A stretch of 33,604 nt of DNA, from NCBI GenBank assembly GCA_017305925.1, contig JAFKJW010000203.1, positions 2,621-36,224 of the forward strand, read 5' to 3'. The DNA comes from Hyphomicrobiales bacterium (lineage in GTDB: Bacteria > Pseudomonadota > Alphaproteobacteria > Rhizobiales > Rhizobiaceae). A program made the translations under genes and the position numbers. The notes under the pieces were generated by a model. It made no database searches, was not told where the DNA came from, and worked only from the letters and a program-made list of their open reading frames with translations. Below, piece by piece: positions 32,804-33,604 of this stretch; position 1 is the stretch's first letter, and each line of letters opens with the position of its first letter.

Positions 32804-33534
32804 GCGACCTTTTCGACGGCTTCTTCCACCGTCGTCACCGCATCGCCCGAAACCGGCGGGCGGGCGACCATCACGACCGGCAGGCCGAGGCCGCGCGCAG
32901 TGGCGATCTTGCCATGGGCCGCCTCGCCGCCGCTGTTCTTGGACAGGATCACCTCGATGCCGAGGCTTTCCAGCAGCGCGCGCTCGCGCTGAACGTCGAA
33001 CGGCCCGCGATCGAGGATGTAGCGTGCATCCGGCAAGGCGAGCGGCGGCTCCACCGGATCGACGCTGCGGATGACATAGGCATGATGCGGCGCGGCTTCG
33101 AGCGGCCTCAGTTCCTGCCGCCCGAGCGTCACGAAGACCCTGCGAGGCGTGGCTCCAAGCGCCGCCACGGCCTCCGCAACGCTGCCGACCTCGGTCCAGT
33201 CGTCGCCTTCCTGCCGCCGCCATGCGGGGCGACGCAGCGTCAGCAAAGACACGGCGGCGCGCCTCGCCGCCTCGGCGGCGTTGGCCGAGATGCGCGCCGC
33301 GAACGGATGCGTCGCATCGACCAGCAGATCGATCCTCTCGCGGCGAAGGTAGTCCGCAAGTCCCGCTGCGCCGCCGAACCCGCCGGTACGCGTCGGGACA
33401 GGCTGGGCCACGGGATTCAGCGTGCGGCCGGCCAGCGACAGCGTGATGTCCAGGTCGGCGCGCGCAGCGAGCCGCTGCGCCAGCAGGCGCGCCTCCATCG
33501 TTCCGCCCAGGATCAGCAGCCGGTGAGTCATCAT
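32767..33534 (-). CDS. cobK: Precorrin-6A reductase CobK
   Basis: CobK reduces precorrin-6A to dihydro-precorrin-6 with NADPH. The 255-residue protein begins MMTHRLLILGGTMEARLLAQRL and has LLVDATHPFAARISANAAEA, RRVFVTLGRQEL and the C-terminal SKNSGGEAAHGKIATARGLGLPVVMVARPP; all are CobK/CbiJ signatures. The ATG at 33534 (or 33531, one residue shorter) was chosen. The upstream extension to 33594 is the reverse strand of cobL. It is the only minus-strand gene in this half of the locus: it overlaps cobJ by 37 nt at its end and cobL by 2 nt at its start codon. Its promoter must therefore lie inside cobL. Confidence 0.95.
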   Translation of the reverse strand: MMTHRLLILGGTMEARLLAQRLAARADLDITLSLAGRTLNPVAQPVPTRTGGFGGAAGLADYLRRERIDLLVDATHPFAARISANAAEAARRAAVSLLTLRRPAWRRQEGDDWTEVGSVAEAVAALGATPRRVFVTLGRQELRPLEAAPHHAYVIRSVDPVEPPLALPDARYILDRGPFDVQRERALLESLGIEVILSKNSGGEAAHGKIATARGLGLPVVMVARPPVSGDAVTTVEEAVEKVAHLLPPMARRGE

Positions 33535-33604
33535 GCTTTCTAGGGCTGCCGGCGAAGCCGCTTCAACGACAAAATGGCTGTCGGTGGTCGGCATCGGCGA
33601 GGAT
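33533..33604 (+). CDS. cobL: Precorrin-6Y C5,15-methyltransferase (decarboxylating) CobL, 5' part only
   Basis: Twenty-four codons run open to the window end from an ATG at 33533, preceded by GGTGAG (33522-33527) at a 5-nt spacing. The translation ends TKWLSVVGIGED, matching the N-terminal methylase strand and glycine-rich motif (VVGIGEDG) of CobL. The position beyond cobK fits the rhizobial cob gene order. The start codon shares CATG with the cobK start on the other strand. CobL would complete C-5/C-15 methylation and decarboxylation of the acetate side chain. Only the first 24 residues are visible, so identification rests on motif and context. Confidence 0.8.
   Translation, partial: MLSRAAGEAASTTKWLSVVGIGED

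Noticed and set aside
1-33604. CRISPR arrays, transposases, integrases, phage genes or toxin-antitoxin pairs
   Set aside because: No regularly spaced repeats and no protein of these families could be recognised on either strand.

Overview
This is a GC-rich, densely packed chromosomal segment from an alphaproteobacterium. The signs point to Hyphomicrobiales (Rhizobiales), probably a Mesorhizobium/Phyllobacteriaceae-like organism, though the genus cannot be fixed without a search. The evidence is the aerobic cob gene set with P. denitrificans-type genes (cobG, cobN, cobW), CbtAB cobalt transport, a glmU-glmS pair next to recG, and a rhizobial-type intergenic palindrome at the left edge. No insertion sequence, phage gene or CRISPR array was seen.

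Layout. (1) 1-7520, housekeeping: recG (+), then on the minus strand a DUF502 membrane protein, glmS, glmU, a CcdA/DsbD-type membrane protein and a small secreted HdeA-like protein. (2) 7697-7845: a promoter and tRNA-Lys(TTT). (3) 7880-17353: a carbohydrate/polyol island. A Gfo/Idh/MocA oxidoreductase (-) is divergent from a seven-gene plus-strand operon: SDR dehydrogenase, mannitol-dehydrogenase-family protein, TIM-barrel isomerase, periplasmic sugar-binding protein, double ABC ATPase and two permeases. No kinase, aldolase or regulator is present, and the substrate is unknown. An operator-like site of the GGAA-N6-TTCC type lies at the operon start. (4) 17364-19396, minus strand: 3-methyladenine DNA glycosylase coupled to an EEP-family nuclease/phosphatase, then a tyrosine-phosphatase-like protein. 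(5) 19535-33604: a cobalamin biosynthesis locus.

The cobalamin locus is organised around two divergent cobalamin riboswitches at 24074-24500 that share a 63-nt stretch differing at two bases. The leftward unit is cbtB-cbtA-cobU-cobO-cobQ (cobalt uptake, corrinoid adenosylation, amidation and nucleotide-loop assembly); cbiB/cobD runs toward it. The rightward unit is DUF1636-cobW-cobN-cobG-cobH-cobI-cobJ (cobalt handling and insertion, and aerobic ring contraction and methylation). Most junctions are overlaps of 1-8 nt. cobK lies antisense between cobJ and cobL, overlapping cobJ tail-to-tail by 37 nt and sharing a CATG start-codon overlap with cobL, which is cut by the window end.

The best candidates for something not well described are the kinase-less oxidoreductase/ABC island with its operator, the duplicated divergent riboswitches with a perfect palindrome between the -35 and -10 boxes, and the antisense cobK arrangement.
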